DNA from: Paracyclopina nana
Lineage: Eukaryota; Arthropoda; Copepoda; Cyclopoida; Cyclopettidae
DNA length: 64,000 nucleotides
Reading direction: 5' to 3'
NCBI GenBank assembly: GCA_019096065.1
Contig: JAGUCH010000008.1
Coordinates: 3,787,001 to 3,851,000, forward strand
Shown here: in pieces, positions 11,497-25,806 of the stretch
Layout: each line of letters begins with the position of its first letter
Position numbering within the stretch: position 1 is the first letter of the stretch
Translations under genes and position numbers: made by a program
The notes under the pieces: model-generated
The model's input: only the letters and a program-made list of their open reading frames with translations
The model's database searches: none
Told to the model about the DNA's origin: nothing

Positions 11497-14400
11497 TGGG
11501 GTGATGAACGCAGCCGACAATGACAAATTACATGATTTTACCCTAGACGAGCAAAAGCTCCTCATGAGCGAGCGTTTAGTAGCAGTCATCAGAAACCGAC
11601 ATCATCTACTACTATGAAACTTTCTAGCGAGCTCCAACCAGCTCCCCTTCGAAGTTGTGTATATATGGTTATCATTGTAATGGGAGAGAGTCACTCAACC
11701 AACTTTAACCCAAGCTTCATGGAATTAGAAGACAACTATTCCAGTTTCACAAAGACAAACTTTCCACTACTACATGGAATTGAAACTTGAGAATGCAAGA
11801 CTAATTTTGGTAGCTTTTCGAGCATCGAGCATGCGTGCATTTGGGCCCACTCTCTCAAATGGACTTTTCAAGCCACGGCAATCAAATTCGAGGACGGAAA
11901 CCTCCTCAGTTAGTTCCAGTGTCCCAGTTTTTTCTTCTTTCTCTTATTCCTTAGCTCTCGCTCTCTCTCTCTCTCGCTTTTTTCTCTTCGTCTTCACTGA
12001 AATTACATGGGTTTGCAATCTCATCTTTCCCCAGCAAAAAAGAGCTTTCTAGCCACAAAGCCAGCTTTTCCAGCTATAGCTGTGTGTCAGCAGCAAAAAC
12101 AATGTAGTTCTTTGAAACCCATTAAGATATCCTGAGTCGAGATAACATTATATATCAGGGTCCCCAATGAATTTGCGCTAGTCACATATCCCTCCGAGAT
12201 TAGTCACACAAATACGAGAAACAACAGGGGATAGCAATTAGTTCAAAATTACATCTGCTGGTAGTATATACCGACGACCTACAGTCATTATTGCATTCTT
12301 TTTCTTCTGCAGCAGCAGTTGTTATTGCAGAAAGTAATTGAAAACCTCTGGCCATAGTCTCTAGAGGTTGGGACACAATCACGGTAATGGAAAGACATGG
12401 AAAGCTGCTTCGCCTCCTCCACACGATAAACACAGCTACTTTCTTCGGTTCAATCTACTCTCATCTCGTTATAGCAGTTCTGCATCTCCATGTATATGGC
12501 AAGGCACAAAATGCATGCTCAAGCTACTACTATCTAGATATATTGCCTTCCTTCCCTCCTCGCGTTCTTCTTCAAAGTAGTTTTTGAATTTTTCCACAAT
12601 TCACCAGAGCCTTTCCTTTCTTCTGGATGCTTCATATGGCAAAGATATGGTATTTTTACGCACAATTCTGCGAATGACTGGCCGGATTTTGCTACCATTC
12701 TCTGGAATGTGTGACTGGCGGCAAAGTGGCTGGCAAAACTCTCTTTTTTCTCCTTTTAAGAAAAAAGTTGGGGTGTTCCTCGAGCCAGCGTTTTCAGCAC
12801 ACGTACTACGTACTGGAACAATGCCATTAAAATGAAGGTACTAATTATGCGGGTCATGGAAAAAACCAGCTGCTAAAGGGTTTTTTGAGAAACAACTGGC
12901 AAACGAGTCACGAGCACGAGAAGGCCCAGCTGACAAAAATCATACCTCAAAGCTTGCTCTTTCACAGCAGCAGTAGCTGCAAGCTGCTGTAGTTCGCGAG
13001 GTCAAAACGATATGATATTTTTCTGCGCTTGTGATAAGATGCACAGCTGTCCAGAACGGATTGACATTAGCTGTTTGTGAGGATAGCAGCTTCCATTAGA
13101 CATGCTCAGGCTCCCATCATGATCGTGTTTGTGACCGTCAAAAACTGTGCAAGCCAGCAGAATTATTTTTGAATGAATAATATTAAAATCATTGGTGTTG
13201 TTGTCCGACTTTCGACCTCTGAACTTGACTGACATCAGCTGCCATGTCTGACACACATAAACGGCTGATTTAAATTCATCACTTTTCAATGCTGCCAGTC
13301 TCGCACCACCAGCTCATTACCATTTTTGATGCAGCTCACGACCGAGCCTTTATAATAATAATAGCAGTTCTACATTTGCGCTGGTGTTGTGGTGGTGATG
13401 ATCGACATGGTATCAAATATGACAATTAGCGTCGATGGGCACTCTAGACATTCCTCAATAATTGTGGGGACACACGTATCAAACTGTTGCTCCTCTTCTT
13501 CTTCCTCCTTCCTTCCCTTCGTTTTATTAGACCATTCATGACCTCATAAGAATGAGAGCAGCCAAAAAACCAGCCTCAGGGACCCTCTGGCCAGCAGTTT
13601 TTTAACTGTGCTCGTGCTGTGGTATGCAAACTTGCCCCTGAGGCCAGCACACACACATACACTTACTACATCCAGTTATTTTAACTCTCTTCTTCCTCCC
13701 ATCATTGTGGCTATAGCTGCTCTTTTCGGTCTGACCAACAACGCACAAAAAAAGAGAAAAGGGGATTTGAAGATGAGGGGCTCTATGTGGTAATAGGGGA
13801 AATATGTCCCTTGGGATGTTGGGAATTTCAGACTGGGGAATTATGATACATCTTTTCTTCTTGCACTTACCAACAAAAGCGTTGCTGGTCATTTTTCATT
13901 TCCCAAGGGAAGCAGCCAGAGAGCTAGGGACTTGATTCAATTTTCCAAGGAGAGCATGCACGATGCATTCCCTATATGCGGAGCTCGACTCGGTTCGAGA
14001 AAAAACACACATAAGAGCTACATTATCATTCCTGGCAAGACTCCACTCACACAAGACTGCTCTTTCTCTACAGTAGGGTCCATTGGAGGCTGCCGCGGAG
14101 GCTGCTCGCGAGGATGGGACACGCTCCCGTGAATTCCCAATTTTCTCCTCTCCATCTCATGTAAAAATTGGAAAAGGATTCGCCAGGAGAATCTCGTCAA
14201 AGTAAGCACACTTCAGCTCTGCATAGTAGTACTTCTTGTGATGGACTGCGTGCATAACAATGAGGGGCAACATGGCCAAATTAAATTTGCCATATGCCAC
14301 ACACAACTACAATGATGATGGCCCCCTTATTCAAAGAGTCACGGCCAGTTGTAATAATTGAATTCCTTCTTCATGATAATTTGCCGGATTGGAAGACGAT

Positions 14401-17246
14401 GAATTTGAGGTGTAATTTTCAGCTTCAGCGCTGTATCATTTACCATGGTTGACTAGTTGTCATCAGCAGCAGTAGCTCGAGGGGGGGCGTGGATTTTTTC
14501 AAAGTCTTTCTGGATGTGTTTTTCATTTTGGTGCCGTGGCGCATAATTGCATTAAGCTATAGAAACGCAGTCGTCATCTTGTAATTATTGTCGTCGGCGG
14601 CAGTCACATGTGGTTAACAGGCTTTTTAGAATACAGTCATGATAGGAAAAAATGTCCACATGGCATATTTAGTCATGAGGTGGTCTCGCGTGTGACTGCA
14701 ACAATCATCCGCATGCCATTATTTGTTTACGCACTGGACAACTGACTGACTGGATGAAGGCCGCTGTTGTTGTTGTTGTTACTGCAGCAGTTCACAAACT
14801 TTTTATGGCCCGTTCATCGAGGAGCAGCAGCAGTATTATAGAGGAGATCTTATTTAATGCTGCACTTCTTCATCCCTCAGCATTTATGGCCCAATTCGTG
14901 TCAAATTGATGGCTCTGTAATGTGTGTGTGTTTAGAAAGCTAACTAGGAAGCTGTTGCGTGTAATTTGCCTCAAATTCGGATGCACATAAAGAGTCACAC
15001 TTGTGTACCATGCAAACCAGCTCAGCATGGGTTCATGAATAGCGGAAGTTTCTTCACCGGTGATGTGCACAGACAATTAAAGGGAGCAGCAGTTTTTCTT
15101 CTTCTATTGGAAACTCGATCTCGTCTGATGTGGCGAGTTTAATGCATCATTGACGCCTGATTTGAGCAAGAATGGAGAGGTAGTTTAAGCGTAAAGCGAC
15201 TAAGTAACAACTGCTGAGAACTACGTCTCCTCCCCAAGGTCTTTATAATGATGATGATGACAACACATAAAGCTACTTTTCCACGCACTGTGCACAGTCA
15301 CCATCGCTTATTGTTTTTTCACTCGAGTTACACAAGTAGGTCCTTTTTGCTTCTTGAACGAGATCACAACTCGTTTCAGAGTGGTTTTGAAAACTTATCT
15401 CTCGCCTCTCGTTTGAGATGCATCAAAGCTTTTATAGTCAGCTTTTTGGTCCCGACGATGCGATGATGTTGCTGCTGCTGCTGGTGATGATGATGATTGC
15501 CAGAGGGCACAAACCGATTGAAGCAAGTCTAATTAACGGTCTCCATGTGTCGGAGGACTGTCAAATTGTACGGTGTTTTAGATATACCCTCTGATGATCA
15601 GGCGGCTTTGGCCGAAAACAACTGCAGCTTGCTGCTGCACATCCTGTATACTAAACTACTTTGGTGGCGTACAATAATTTACCAGTTTCCCTGTGATTGG
15701 GAGCTTCTCGTTTCCCGTCATGATGATAATGATGATGAGAAACTTCATTAAATTCAATTTGTCCACTAGACTTCAAAAAAGTAGAGGCATCTCTCCGATG
15801 GTCTGCTGCTCTATAGCGGCATGTCATAAAGGCCACCAGCATTTAAAAGATAATGCTTGATTACCACCCGCCTAACAAGGTCACACTCTTGCAAAAACGA
15901 TTAGACTGAGCATTCACTTCGCCTACCCTAGCTTTATGTCCTAAAATGCCATTTGAAGAGCCCTTTGTGCCTTTTTGGAAGTAAACTTCCCCAGAGTGGC
16001 TCAAAACTTTGCATAGCTACGATCAGGCATGTCTGAAGACATTAGATGAACCAACTCACGCAAACAACGAAGTCCTTCCATCCGTGAATCAAATCGAGTT
16101 GGGGCAAAAAATTAGTAGTAGTCGTGGCTTACCTGCAAATAAAATCAATAAGAATGTTATAAAGCACGTCGTAAATCAAAGTTGGTGGTGGCAAAAACTA
16201 TTAGCTCAAGAATTAGTGCTGCACTTTTATTCAGCTGTTTATGGCCCCCCTCATCAAAGTCAGTCATCGTGCCAGATATCACAACATAAACAGGCAGCTC
16301 AATAGCCCCAATAAAACCTACTTACTAACTACTTTGAGCCCATGTCATTGCCTGCGAGCCCGAGGGCTAATGAATTTACAACTGCATTCTCACTGCTGCA
16401 GAAGAAGAAGAAGTGTAATTGAATTTGGAGCAGCAGCAACAACAACCAGCTATATAGCAGCGATGATGATTGTTATTAAAGAATGATCATCATTTTCGGA
16501 CCAGCAAATGGAAACGGCCATAGATCACTATCCCCGACAAACAATTGGAAATCACAAGGCTTCAACCCTACCATTATGTGATATAGTACGTGTACCCAGG
16601 GGAAACATTTGATGGTTGTTATTGCTCCATTTAAATTAGGCTGTGTCACTTGGGTCGTTATTGCCACTTTTAATGGCGCGCGGAGCAGTTGCAGCCAGCA
16701 CACATTTGCCAAATGACACCGGTTTTGAGCCGCAGGAGCAGTGAATAGGGTTTACCACAAAGTGGTCCTCCGTCACCAGGTGCAAAAGGCAACTCTGGGC
16801 TGGCTGAGCTTTGTGACAGGTAGCACGGATGATTGCTCGATCATGACAATGCAACGAAGCCGGTCACTTTGGCAAAACACGTTTTAATCCAATTGTCGCG
16901 CAAAGTCAAAGCCCGGCGTTTCCCATGATTTGGTGAGCCGAAAAATTCATTTATGACTATCAGGGGCTATTATCAGTGTTGTGTCACTTTGCCACTTGCT
17001 AACGGGGCATCATTCATCATGTCAGGTGAAAAGTTGCTGCTGCTGCTGCCAACGACGACGACTTGGGGACAAAACAGTTCCATTCATTACCATGACCTGG
17101 GCGACTGGTCATCATGACAAATGGCGTAGTCGACCTTGTCGACTCTCATGCCGCTCTGTGTCAATCATGATCACTGAAGATGATGATAGATGGCCACAGA
17201 GAGCGGTAATTTCATACCGGCTTTTCAATGCTGGGCCTCATGCTCG

Positions 17247-17256
17247 CTGTCAATCA
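17247..17256 (-). promoter_or_regulatory. Exd-Hth composite site TGATTGACAG (b)
   Basis: CTGTCAATCA on the plus strand, perfect decamer, 80 bp from a near match TGTCAATCA (17159-17167) and close to TGATTAATGG (17324-17333). Confidence 0.42.
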
Positions 17257-17323
17257 AAAGAGCACTTGCTCCTTGTCAACAGGTTATTGATTAAGAACAA
17301 CTGAACGCACAGCAGCCGAGAAA

Positions 17324-17333
17324 TGATTAATGG
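17324..17333 (+). promoter_or_regulatory. Exd-Hox type site TGATTAATGG
   Basis: A perfect fit to the TGATTAATGG class of Exd-Hox sites, lying 77 bases from the TGATTGACAG site at 17247. Confidence 0.3.
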
Positions 17334-18688
17334 CTGTGCGTCGCCCAACATAGATTTTCGTATCATGTAACAGCAACACACTGATCACGTGACTCTGGGC
17401 CTCTTGTAATTGACACTGCTCATATTCGGTATGTTGGTGGTGGTGTGATGACACAGCAAAAGGAATTCACCTGCTGGCTGCCTTGTCATTATGTCATTGT
17501 CTCTTCTTTGTAGCAGCCAAGATATCACACAATGGCAGGGGCACAGAAAAGAAATGAAGAAATTCTTAAACTGGCCATGACCGAGCAGATTTTCTGCCGT
17601 TTCGCTCCCCCCTGGGGTGGCCCTGAGACGAGTTATTTACCATGGGCCTAGTACTTGTTGTTGCAGCAAGACAAATGATCAATTCGGTTTCCGCTGTCAT
17701 TCAATAATTGCCTATTTGGACGTCAAAAACATTTGTCTTTTGAAGCCTCAGGAGCTGAAGCCGCGAAAGCTACCACCGCTGCTAATGGGTAAATTGTCCC
17801 TTTTTTCTCTCCCCGCTGCATATAATGTAATCCGCACCTAGACAAGCAGCAACATCAGAATCTTTGGTTGACTGGAGGATCAGATAAGCTTTGCCTTCAC
17901 TGAGGTCTTAAATCATGGCACTCAGACTAAAGCCCAAAGAAGATATCTGATGGCCGTTTGAAGTTGTTGTTCTGGGGGTTCCAAGCATCACAAAGCAATC
18001 ATGGAGGAATAGTATATACAGCTCTCGATCGCTTATAGAGTGTCTAGCAGTAGCTGTAAAAACTAATAATCAGCTCTACAATATAAACCGACAAAAAGCA
18101 GTCGGACTTTGTGCGACTGTCAAGAAAAGTGAATGGATTACTCAACAAGGAGGTGGGACTAATGGGGGACTTTAATTTCACTCAAACCCCACATTAGGAG
18201 CGCGAGCTAGAGCAATTCTACTTTTGGGCGGCAATTAAAGCAATCCAATTAGACACTTGTTGCGCAGCACGCAAAGCCAGGGAAAAAAGTGAATCTACAT
18301 GCAAACCACAGATGCTTGATAGATGGGACGACTAGTGGAAAGTGAAGCGAAAATTGGAGGCATATTTAAAAAAAGCACCCACGGGCAATTTCCGCGGAAT
18401 GCAGCGAAGTCTTCGTCGTCTTCGCTGAAGACAGATATAAATGAGCTTGTTTTGGATTAAATGCCTGTGTGTGAGTATTGGCATTCTTAATGGGCCATCA
18501 TTCTGCCTTGTCAAATTAAGAGTCCCCTCATTGACTCAGATAAAAACAGGAAACTGCGGTCGCGCAGGCCTAATGTTGACATTATTGCCGTTGGAAAATA
18601 CAAAGCGACTAGTAGCAACAGCAGCAGCTTTTCATGGGCAATTTATAGAGCACATGTCGTTAAAGCCGATGACAATATGTTTGCCGCT

Positions 18689-18698
18689 TGATTGACAG
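18689..18698 (+). promoter_or_regulatory. Exd-Hth composite site TGATTGACAG (c)
   Basis: Perfect decamer followed directly by CTGATCA, so that TGACAGCTG (a Meis plus E-box arrangement) is also formed. Confidence 0.42.
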
Positions 18699-20241
18699 CT
18701 GATCAACAAAAACAACGTAATGTACTGCTGCTATATAGTAAGTATAAGCAGAGGAAAATGCTCCAAGCTTGAGAGGAGAGATAAAGAAGGTTGCTGCTCA
18801 TCAACAAAAGTATGATGATGATGATGAGCAGCGAGAAAAAATCCTCAAACCTTGTATTATAACCCGAGGCCCTCCGCTAGAAAAAGGTGTCTAAACTTGA
18901 ACAGTTTCGAAGATGGTAGAGAGACCCTTTGTTGGAGCTGCAGCCAACCCAACCTATGCAAATGAAAAGGTCAAGGATCCATTTTTTTCCATAGCACAAC
19001 TGATGTTGGTGGGGTGAGATTTTGAATGTGCGACGAAACATCATTAGAGGTGTGTTGTGCACTTTACTGAGCGTTTTTTGCTCGATTCAAAGGAGTCGGT
19101 TGTAGCTGCTATACGCAGCAAGGAAACCGCGAACCAACTGAAGAGAGTTGCAGTCATAATGATTTGGAAACAAAGAAAATTATAGATTTTTGTGCTTCGT
19201 TCCGATTTTTTTGTCATCAGTTCTATCATTTAGATAATGACGTTGTGGTAGAGTTAGAATAGAGAGCTTGATGGCTCGATACGACTGAAAGTGTCTACAC
19301 AATGAACAGGTGGGAAAGTTTTATGGTTGCTGATATTTTTAAGTCTCGTATTATTGCATTAGGCCGGGGAAACAAGCAAGAGCCCATTAGGTGAATGAAA
19401 CAACTATTAGAGCTCCCCCCCACCTCGATATTTGGAGGTACAATTATCAGTTTTTGCCTGGCTTCCAAACCACACGAGTTTTCTCACTCGCACACCAGCA
19501 GTAGGGCTGTCTCACATCCTCTCTCGTAAAGCTAAAATCAGGTCGATCATTGCGATATCTGACAAAAACGGCTAACCAAGAGAGAGAAGATGATATGAGG
19601 TTTTGCTGCTGCCGTTGCGATCAATAGAAGCTGAATATATTGAAGCAAACCGTGAAAATCTCCTCGAATAGGACGTTGATGAGACACATTCCTTGCTCCT
19701 CTCATCATGGCTCAGACATGTTCAAATCTGACCCGTGGATAATTGCTTGACGTTGATTTTTGTGACAGCCCAAAGAAAATGCTACAACAACAACACTGCA
19801 ATGCCGCAATTTGCACACTCTCGTATACCAATAAAAGTTCTCATTATTGGATGACTAATATGTATAGCATGTTTTCTGCTGCGACACGAAGCAAAATACT
19901 ACTGCACTCGGCTCGTTTCATGCATGAGACACAGGTTTGACAGAGGCAATCTTCAACTCGTATGGCGATACACTAATTTTGGAGCGATAGCACGCGAAAT
20001 TCACAATTCTTACAGATCGACCCGCAAGCTCTTTTGTCATTTTAGACACACGAAGAAGGAAGGTCTCTCTGTCTTAATAGTAACACGAGAAAAAAGTACC
20101 GAGAGCGCATACGCGGGGATCTTTATGGCTAAGCAGTTTTTTAACCTATGCTGTGTGCAATCATTATGCCAAGTAAAAACTGAGTTATGGCCGCGGTACT
20201 GCGGTTGGCTCCTCTGCTGCACACAGTAAAGCTCACATATA

Positions 20242-20270
20242 CGAACGAACGAACAAACAAACAAACAAAC
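20242..20270. repeat. (GAAC)n/(AAAC)n tetranucleotide repeat
   Basis: CGAACGAACGAAC passes into four AAAC units, a compound tetranucleotide repeat. Confidence 0.9.
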
Positions 20271-22232
20271 GCGTAACTCTATAATTGCTCCTCAGCCAAA
20301 TGTTGGCAGGCATGAGACTGGCAAGAACATTATTGGACTATTCGACATTGAAAGCCAGCTGAAGTGCCCAACCACAATTTCCAAGCTTAGCTGTATATAG
20401 TAGTGCCCCATGTGGGTAATTACTCACTCGTGGAGGGAGTTCTCACGAAATTGCCAGCTTTTTTCAAAATATGCTCCGAACAATATTTCCCGAACAACAA
20501 TCATCGAGTGGCACGCTAAGTTTGTCCTGCCAATTAGTTCGACAAGAGTTCCACAGCACAGCAGTCTAATTGCGAGCATGTGAGGCAGGAGTCGTGGTTC
20601 CAAAAGGTCTACAGTGACCAGACTCACCCCCAAAAGTGGCAGAACAAAATGCAGGCCAGCATGCGATGTTGGCTACGAGTGGAAGAATCAACTGGGTATG
20701 AAATGCAATTTTCTTGCGTTGCGTGCGTGTGTGCTTGTTATACTTGGCTAAATGAGAAAATATGTTTTTAGTAACGCACTACTCTGCTACAAAGTGTACC
20801 GGCTGGACACACGTTCCGACAACTTTTTTTCCCTGCACCCGCCTGGTGGTTGCTTATGGATCGATAAGCTAGAGACACCTGGATAGTCCACATTACACCT
20901 AGTTTGTACCAGGAACTTTGTCCATTTTCTGGGGAGAAGAAAACTTTCCGGACCCCAACTAGAACGGAGCAGTAGCCAGCCAGCTCTCTTATTTTTTTCC
21001 ATCTCAAAATTGGATTCTTTGGAGAGCTAAGGTGGCACTCGCTCGAGCAGGGGGGGAAATAAGATTGTCTTAATGGCAGATTATGGAGTTGGAGATTATG
21101 CAAATAGTACTTGGTTATTGGCCGTTTCGGCAGCCCACTGTGTCTGTCACTGCGGGTGGCAACTTTCAATGAAATTTTCCACCCCATCAAAGGTGAATGA
21201 GATTACACTCACACTTCGACATCTTTGACACTTCTCCTCAAGAGAGAATCTCCAGAGTGACTTTCTAATTCAGCGATGCGATGCAAATTGCCCAAGAGGG
21301 GGCACTCGCAAGAGGGCAGAATTAAAACAAAAGGGCTATTTGAGCGAATGTAGCAGTACTGCGAGCGGAGTCATTACTATTCCCGACAATTAGACAGACC
21401 TTATGGCTCCCAATTGAGCCATCTCGCGAGCAATTAGGCCTCTATACGGCAACTGCTCCCTAACCTGCCATAACGAGGAGAAAAAATATTGAATGAGATT
21501 CGCTCCCCATGAATGCTTAAAAAGGGCACAAGCAAGCCGTGTAGAATGTGCACATGCTAGCCGGTAATTAGGCGCACGACTCTGCCTAGTTTCTGACCAT
21601 GCTTGCGAGGTGCAGGGGGAGCGCGTGATCGATTGGCCGGGAGAGGAAACCATCAAAGGGGCAACGAGGCTAATTTTAAATTCTGATAGTTGAACTTTTT
21701 ATGGAGCCCTCCTTTTGACCAGAGGAGAGGAACGGCGAGGATGATGACACAACTTTGATGTAGTGTGAATTTCTCCCTTCTTTCAAAGCCACAGCATCCG
21801 GGAGGAAATCATCGCAAAGGAGGGGCAGTGCTGCAACCTTAATTTCAAGAAACTTAACGGTGCAAAAGGGTGGCAATTTTATTCATTGTGGGCAAGAGCA
21901 CTTCCTCGTAGGTTCGCACAGTGAAATTGGGTGTCATCATCATAAACCGACTAAATAGCCCAGCCAGGAGGATGAATGGGCGGATTTTTGAGTCTGATGA
22001 CAAAAAAGTCTGCAAGTCTGGGGTTTATGGCTTTTGAGGAGCATCAGCGCGACCTGAGGAGCTCACAATGGCGCATAATCAAGACCGTTTGCAAAATTCG
22101 GACTCGTCTGTCGTTTATGGCCATGGCCATATCATCTACACTGCTCTCCAGACGTGGGCGACACACCATTACGACAAGCCATCAAACAGCCAACTATGAG
22201 TTTGAATGGCCCTCCTCAAAAACACATCTCTC

Positions 22233-22246
22233 CGCGCGCGCGCGCG
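22233..22246. repeat. (CG)n alternating tract
   Basis: About six alternating CG units in intron 9, able in principle to form Z-DNA. A second one lies at 46570-46581. Confidence 0.85.
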
Positions 22247-25200
22247 AGGAATGTGCACTTTTGCATAGGACAATTTGGAAACTTATCAATTAGCTGATAG
22301 GTGCTTTCAAACAGTTTGCACACAGTTTTTTCCTCCTATTTAGCATAATTCACATAAAGGCCAAAAGCTACTATGGGAAGATGCAGCCGGACGATAAGAT
22401 AGTGGGAAGGGTAATAAAATGCAGAGCACATTTCGCCACCTCTAGCAGCTGACCGCATCGCAAAAAAACAACTCTTAGCACTAGGGGAAAAGCGAACGAG
22501 CCAAAATGTGGAACAACAACGTCTAGGCCTGCTTGCAGCAGCTGTTGGCAGCCATAAATAACCGAGCGACTAACTTGTCATCTCGAAGAAAAGCGATCCA
22601 TCGTGACGCGTCGCCAGAGCACCAGGGTCAAGGCCATCGCAGCTGCAGCGCCAAATGCAGCAGCTCCTCGATGATCGTAAATTATGGCCTCAAAACGGCG
22701 CTACTATACGATGTGGCAGACATGTTTTCCCTCGAACCGAGTCGTCCAAATGAGTGTAAGCAGCTTGCTACACATACGAACTCGTACAGGGTGGGGCAAT
22801 GTACTTGGCGTATGTGTAGGGGGCGCACTACCGAGTGACTAGAGCTGCTCAGACCAAGTCATTCATCTCTGTCAACGCGAGGAATGTAAAAATGGCTCAC
22901 AGCACTGGAAGAAGCTATGGAGTTAGTTGCAGACTCGGCTGAAATGGAAACCCACCTCATCTACTTTTTTCCAGCCTCTGCACACACAATTTGCATTTGG
23001 AAATCAGAGAGTCCCCATCATGTTATGAGAGAGATTGTGCATTTTTGCAGCGCAGCTAAACAGAGCACACGACCAGGGCCGTCGTTCCTTTTCAGCACAG
23101 CCAGCTTAGGTGAGCCTATCCAAGAAGAAGAAGAAGATGAGAGCATCAGCTGCAAAGACTTCGCACAACGGATACAGAGTGAAATGTCGATTCGCGCAGC
23201 TGCTGCTTTTAAAGAAATTTTCAGCCAGGATTGTTTCGAAAGCTTCATCATCATTATGGATTTGATCCCTCGAATCTCGCGCTGCTTTCTCTTCGAGCAC
23301 TGCTCAAAGTGATATTTGAAAAAGAGAGAGGAAAAGAGCAGCAAAAACAGCCCTATTGTGCAGTTCAGCTGAGTCGCCACATTTTGACTTTTTCTCACAA
23401 ACTCACTTCCTCGAGCAAAGAGTTTGTTTAACTTTAACCACAAAACACTCTGCCCCTTTTAGAGCTTTCTAAATGTCATAAGACGATTCTGGTGTGGTGG
23501 TCACTTTTACTAGGCTAATAGCAGTGGATAAAAGCTCTCACGTACTACTTCTGTGATTGTGAACATTCGCAAAATCAACACACAATTTACGAGATCTCGA
23601 GGACCCTCGAGAGAGCTTGCTGCAAAAACACTCAAGTGCAAAGCATTATTTGGAAACATCCATTCATCCCCGAGTTTATGAAATCAATTTTCAAAGGCTT
23701 TCTTTGAAGGGGAGTTCACACATAGTACAAAAAAGAGGAAATCCACGACTACGCACATGCCATCGATTGATGGCTGTCAATGGATTGAGTTATAAAAAAA
23801 GTGTACCGAAGAAAGAGCAGACTTCAATTTTCGAACATATTTGATCCCACAACACAAAAGGCTTTGGAAAAATCCTAATATGCACGGGAGAGAGAGAGAG
23901 AGCTGGCTCAATTTTTCAACTCTCGCACTACTCTATAGTATATATATATTTACTCCATAGTGGTGGTGGTGACGGGTGACAAGAATTATGGGGCCGGATT
24001 TAGTAAACAATACCTTTGTGCTGTTGACTTTTCTGCTTTCACAGCTAGTACATTTCAATTACAATATCACAAACTGCCATTACGATCATGGCTGGTTCCC
24101 ATTAGTCTTGATCACCGCCACTAAAAGGCTTGAACGCTTGCTCCTATTATTCACATTTATTTCTAGCCGGCTGAAATAAGCATGTATCGACATAATATTC
24201 CACTGATTGGCAAGATCTTTGAGGAAGGGGGAAGGAATCAAACAAAACCTGGGTCTACGTGCTGCTTGCTTTTTTATTGTCACCCCCCGGCGAGAAAATG
24301 TTGTGAGAGGGGACTTGAAAAAGGCCAGGGAAAATAAGCTCCTCTCAACGTGGACAATTGAGCAAAATTAGGCTGCGTACCCCCTGGTACGTTGAATCTC
24401 AAGCAACAGTTCAAAAAGGGACTTGCCGCCTATATCATATTACCCAAGAGGTTTGAATGGTTTTTCTGCTGCGTTCGCCTCCCACATCTACAAGTAGTTA
24501 GTAGGTATACACACAACAAGAAGGGCCAGTGATGTGTTTTGATGAGCTGACATCATACTGAGCCTCGCGCGAGGCTGATGAGTGCTACTCCTGCTACTCG
24601 AAGAGCTACAACGCCTTTATCAGTTTGGGGGGCTACAGGGGCCACGTGGGGCGCCCCCACGTAATCATTTCCTCCACCGACAGCAGGAGCAAAATTCAAA
24701 TGTTCCATTACGAAGCTGCTGTCACTGTGGGCTGTCAGGAAGCCGATCTGTCTGGTCGTCTTGAGCTTTGCGGGAGATGGACGTGAGATCTGCGGGATAC
24801 CTACCCAGTTTGCTACATCAATGATGATGGAAAATCCTGGTGGATTTTTTGCTCCAGCCTCCTCAGCTCAGCTTTCTTATTATCCGCCGGTGAAGAAAGG
24901 CCATTAGTGAGTCCCATTTGGAACGGAGCTCAAATGCTGACGCAGGGGATTTTTAATTGGATTCCATCATTAGCCGGCATCGCGCGCTCAGGATATGTAC
25001 AAATCGATCGATGATGATGACTCCTAATGGACTTGGCTCTCTTGGCAATGCTTTGGAAACGACTTTTTCCTACTTTATGCTGCAGCATGATATGCCACAT
25101 TTTGGGAGCTAGAGAGAGTCGCGCGCGTACCAAGAAAATTCTTCGCAAATGGCTCCTCTACCTACGAGATACTGCGACTACTACGTCTGCTTGACTATTC

Positions 25201-25806
25201 CACTTTGTTACGGGTATGCTCGTCTATGGTGCCATTTAGAAAATGAGCTTAGAAGCCCTAGCTCCCGTTTGTTCGCCATATCGTATACAATGTTGCCCAT
25301 CAAATATGCAACGGTTACTACCGAAAAATTCTATTCCAGGATAAAAGGGGTGGAATAAAGTGACTGCTCCCACAGCTACCTAACTCTATCTAGGAGCAAC
25401 CAAGCAAGTGGTGCCTGGAAAACGACTTGCTTCTCCTCAGAAAATAATGGCTCTTTACGTACAGGGAACAAGGCAGAGGCGTGCCGTTTCAATTATTAAG
25501 CTGGTAATTTTTGTGGCTCGTGTTGCTCATGTGGTCAACCCCAAAGAAAAACATTGACACGAACGAGCGAAGAAAAAACTGGCTTGTACACACACAGAGA
25601 AAAAAGAATTCTTGGGGAGACATTTGTACAAACCAACCAATTTTCACGTCAAAGCCCCAGAAATAGTTGCCACTGCCCAACTGACTTCAAATTGTAGGGT
25701 CAATGGGATTAGGGCTATCACTATCTAATAATCGAAGCATCTCAGGAATGCTGCCTGGTCAAGAGCCCCGGGAGGAAATGCCTTAAAATTGGAAAATTGG
25801 GCTTAC

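Larger units (their letters stand above)
1..25806 (-). other. hth intron 9 (5' part); no supported coding exon
   Basis: This is the stretch downstream of exon 9 in hth orientation, more than 25.8 kb. I looked on the minus strand for the conserved homeodomain words (WFINAR, HPYPSEEQKK, IMRAWLFQHL) and found none, so the intron extends past the left edge. It holds many short triplet repeats, poly-pyrimidine runs, one GC-rich island (7540-7900), one long unexplained open frame (5615-6535, minus) and clustered Exd-Hth/Exd-Hox type motifs, especially 16480-18720. Other open frames here look like chance. Confidence 0.75.

Noticed and set aside
1-25806. Search for hth homeodomain exons
   Set aside because: All GAACCA/AAACCA contexts inspected for WFINAR lead to stops or wrong residues; no exon could be supported.
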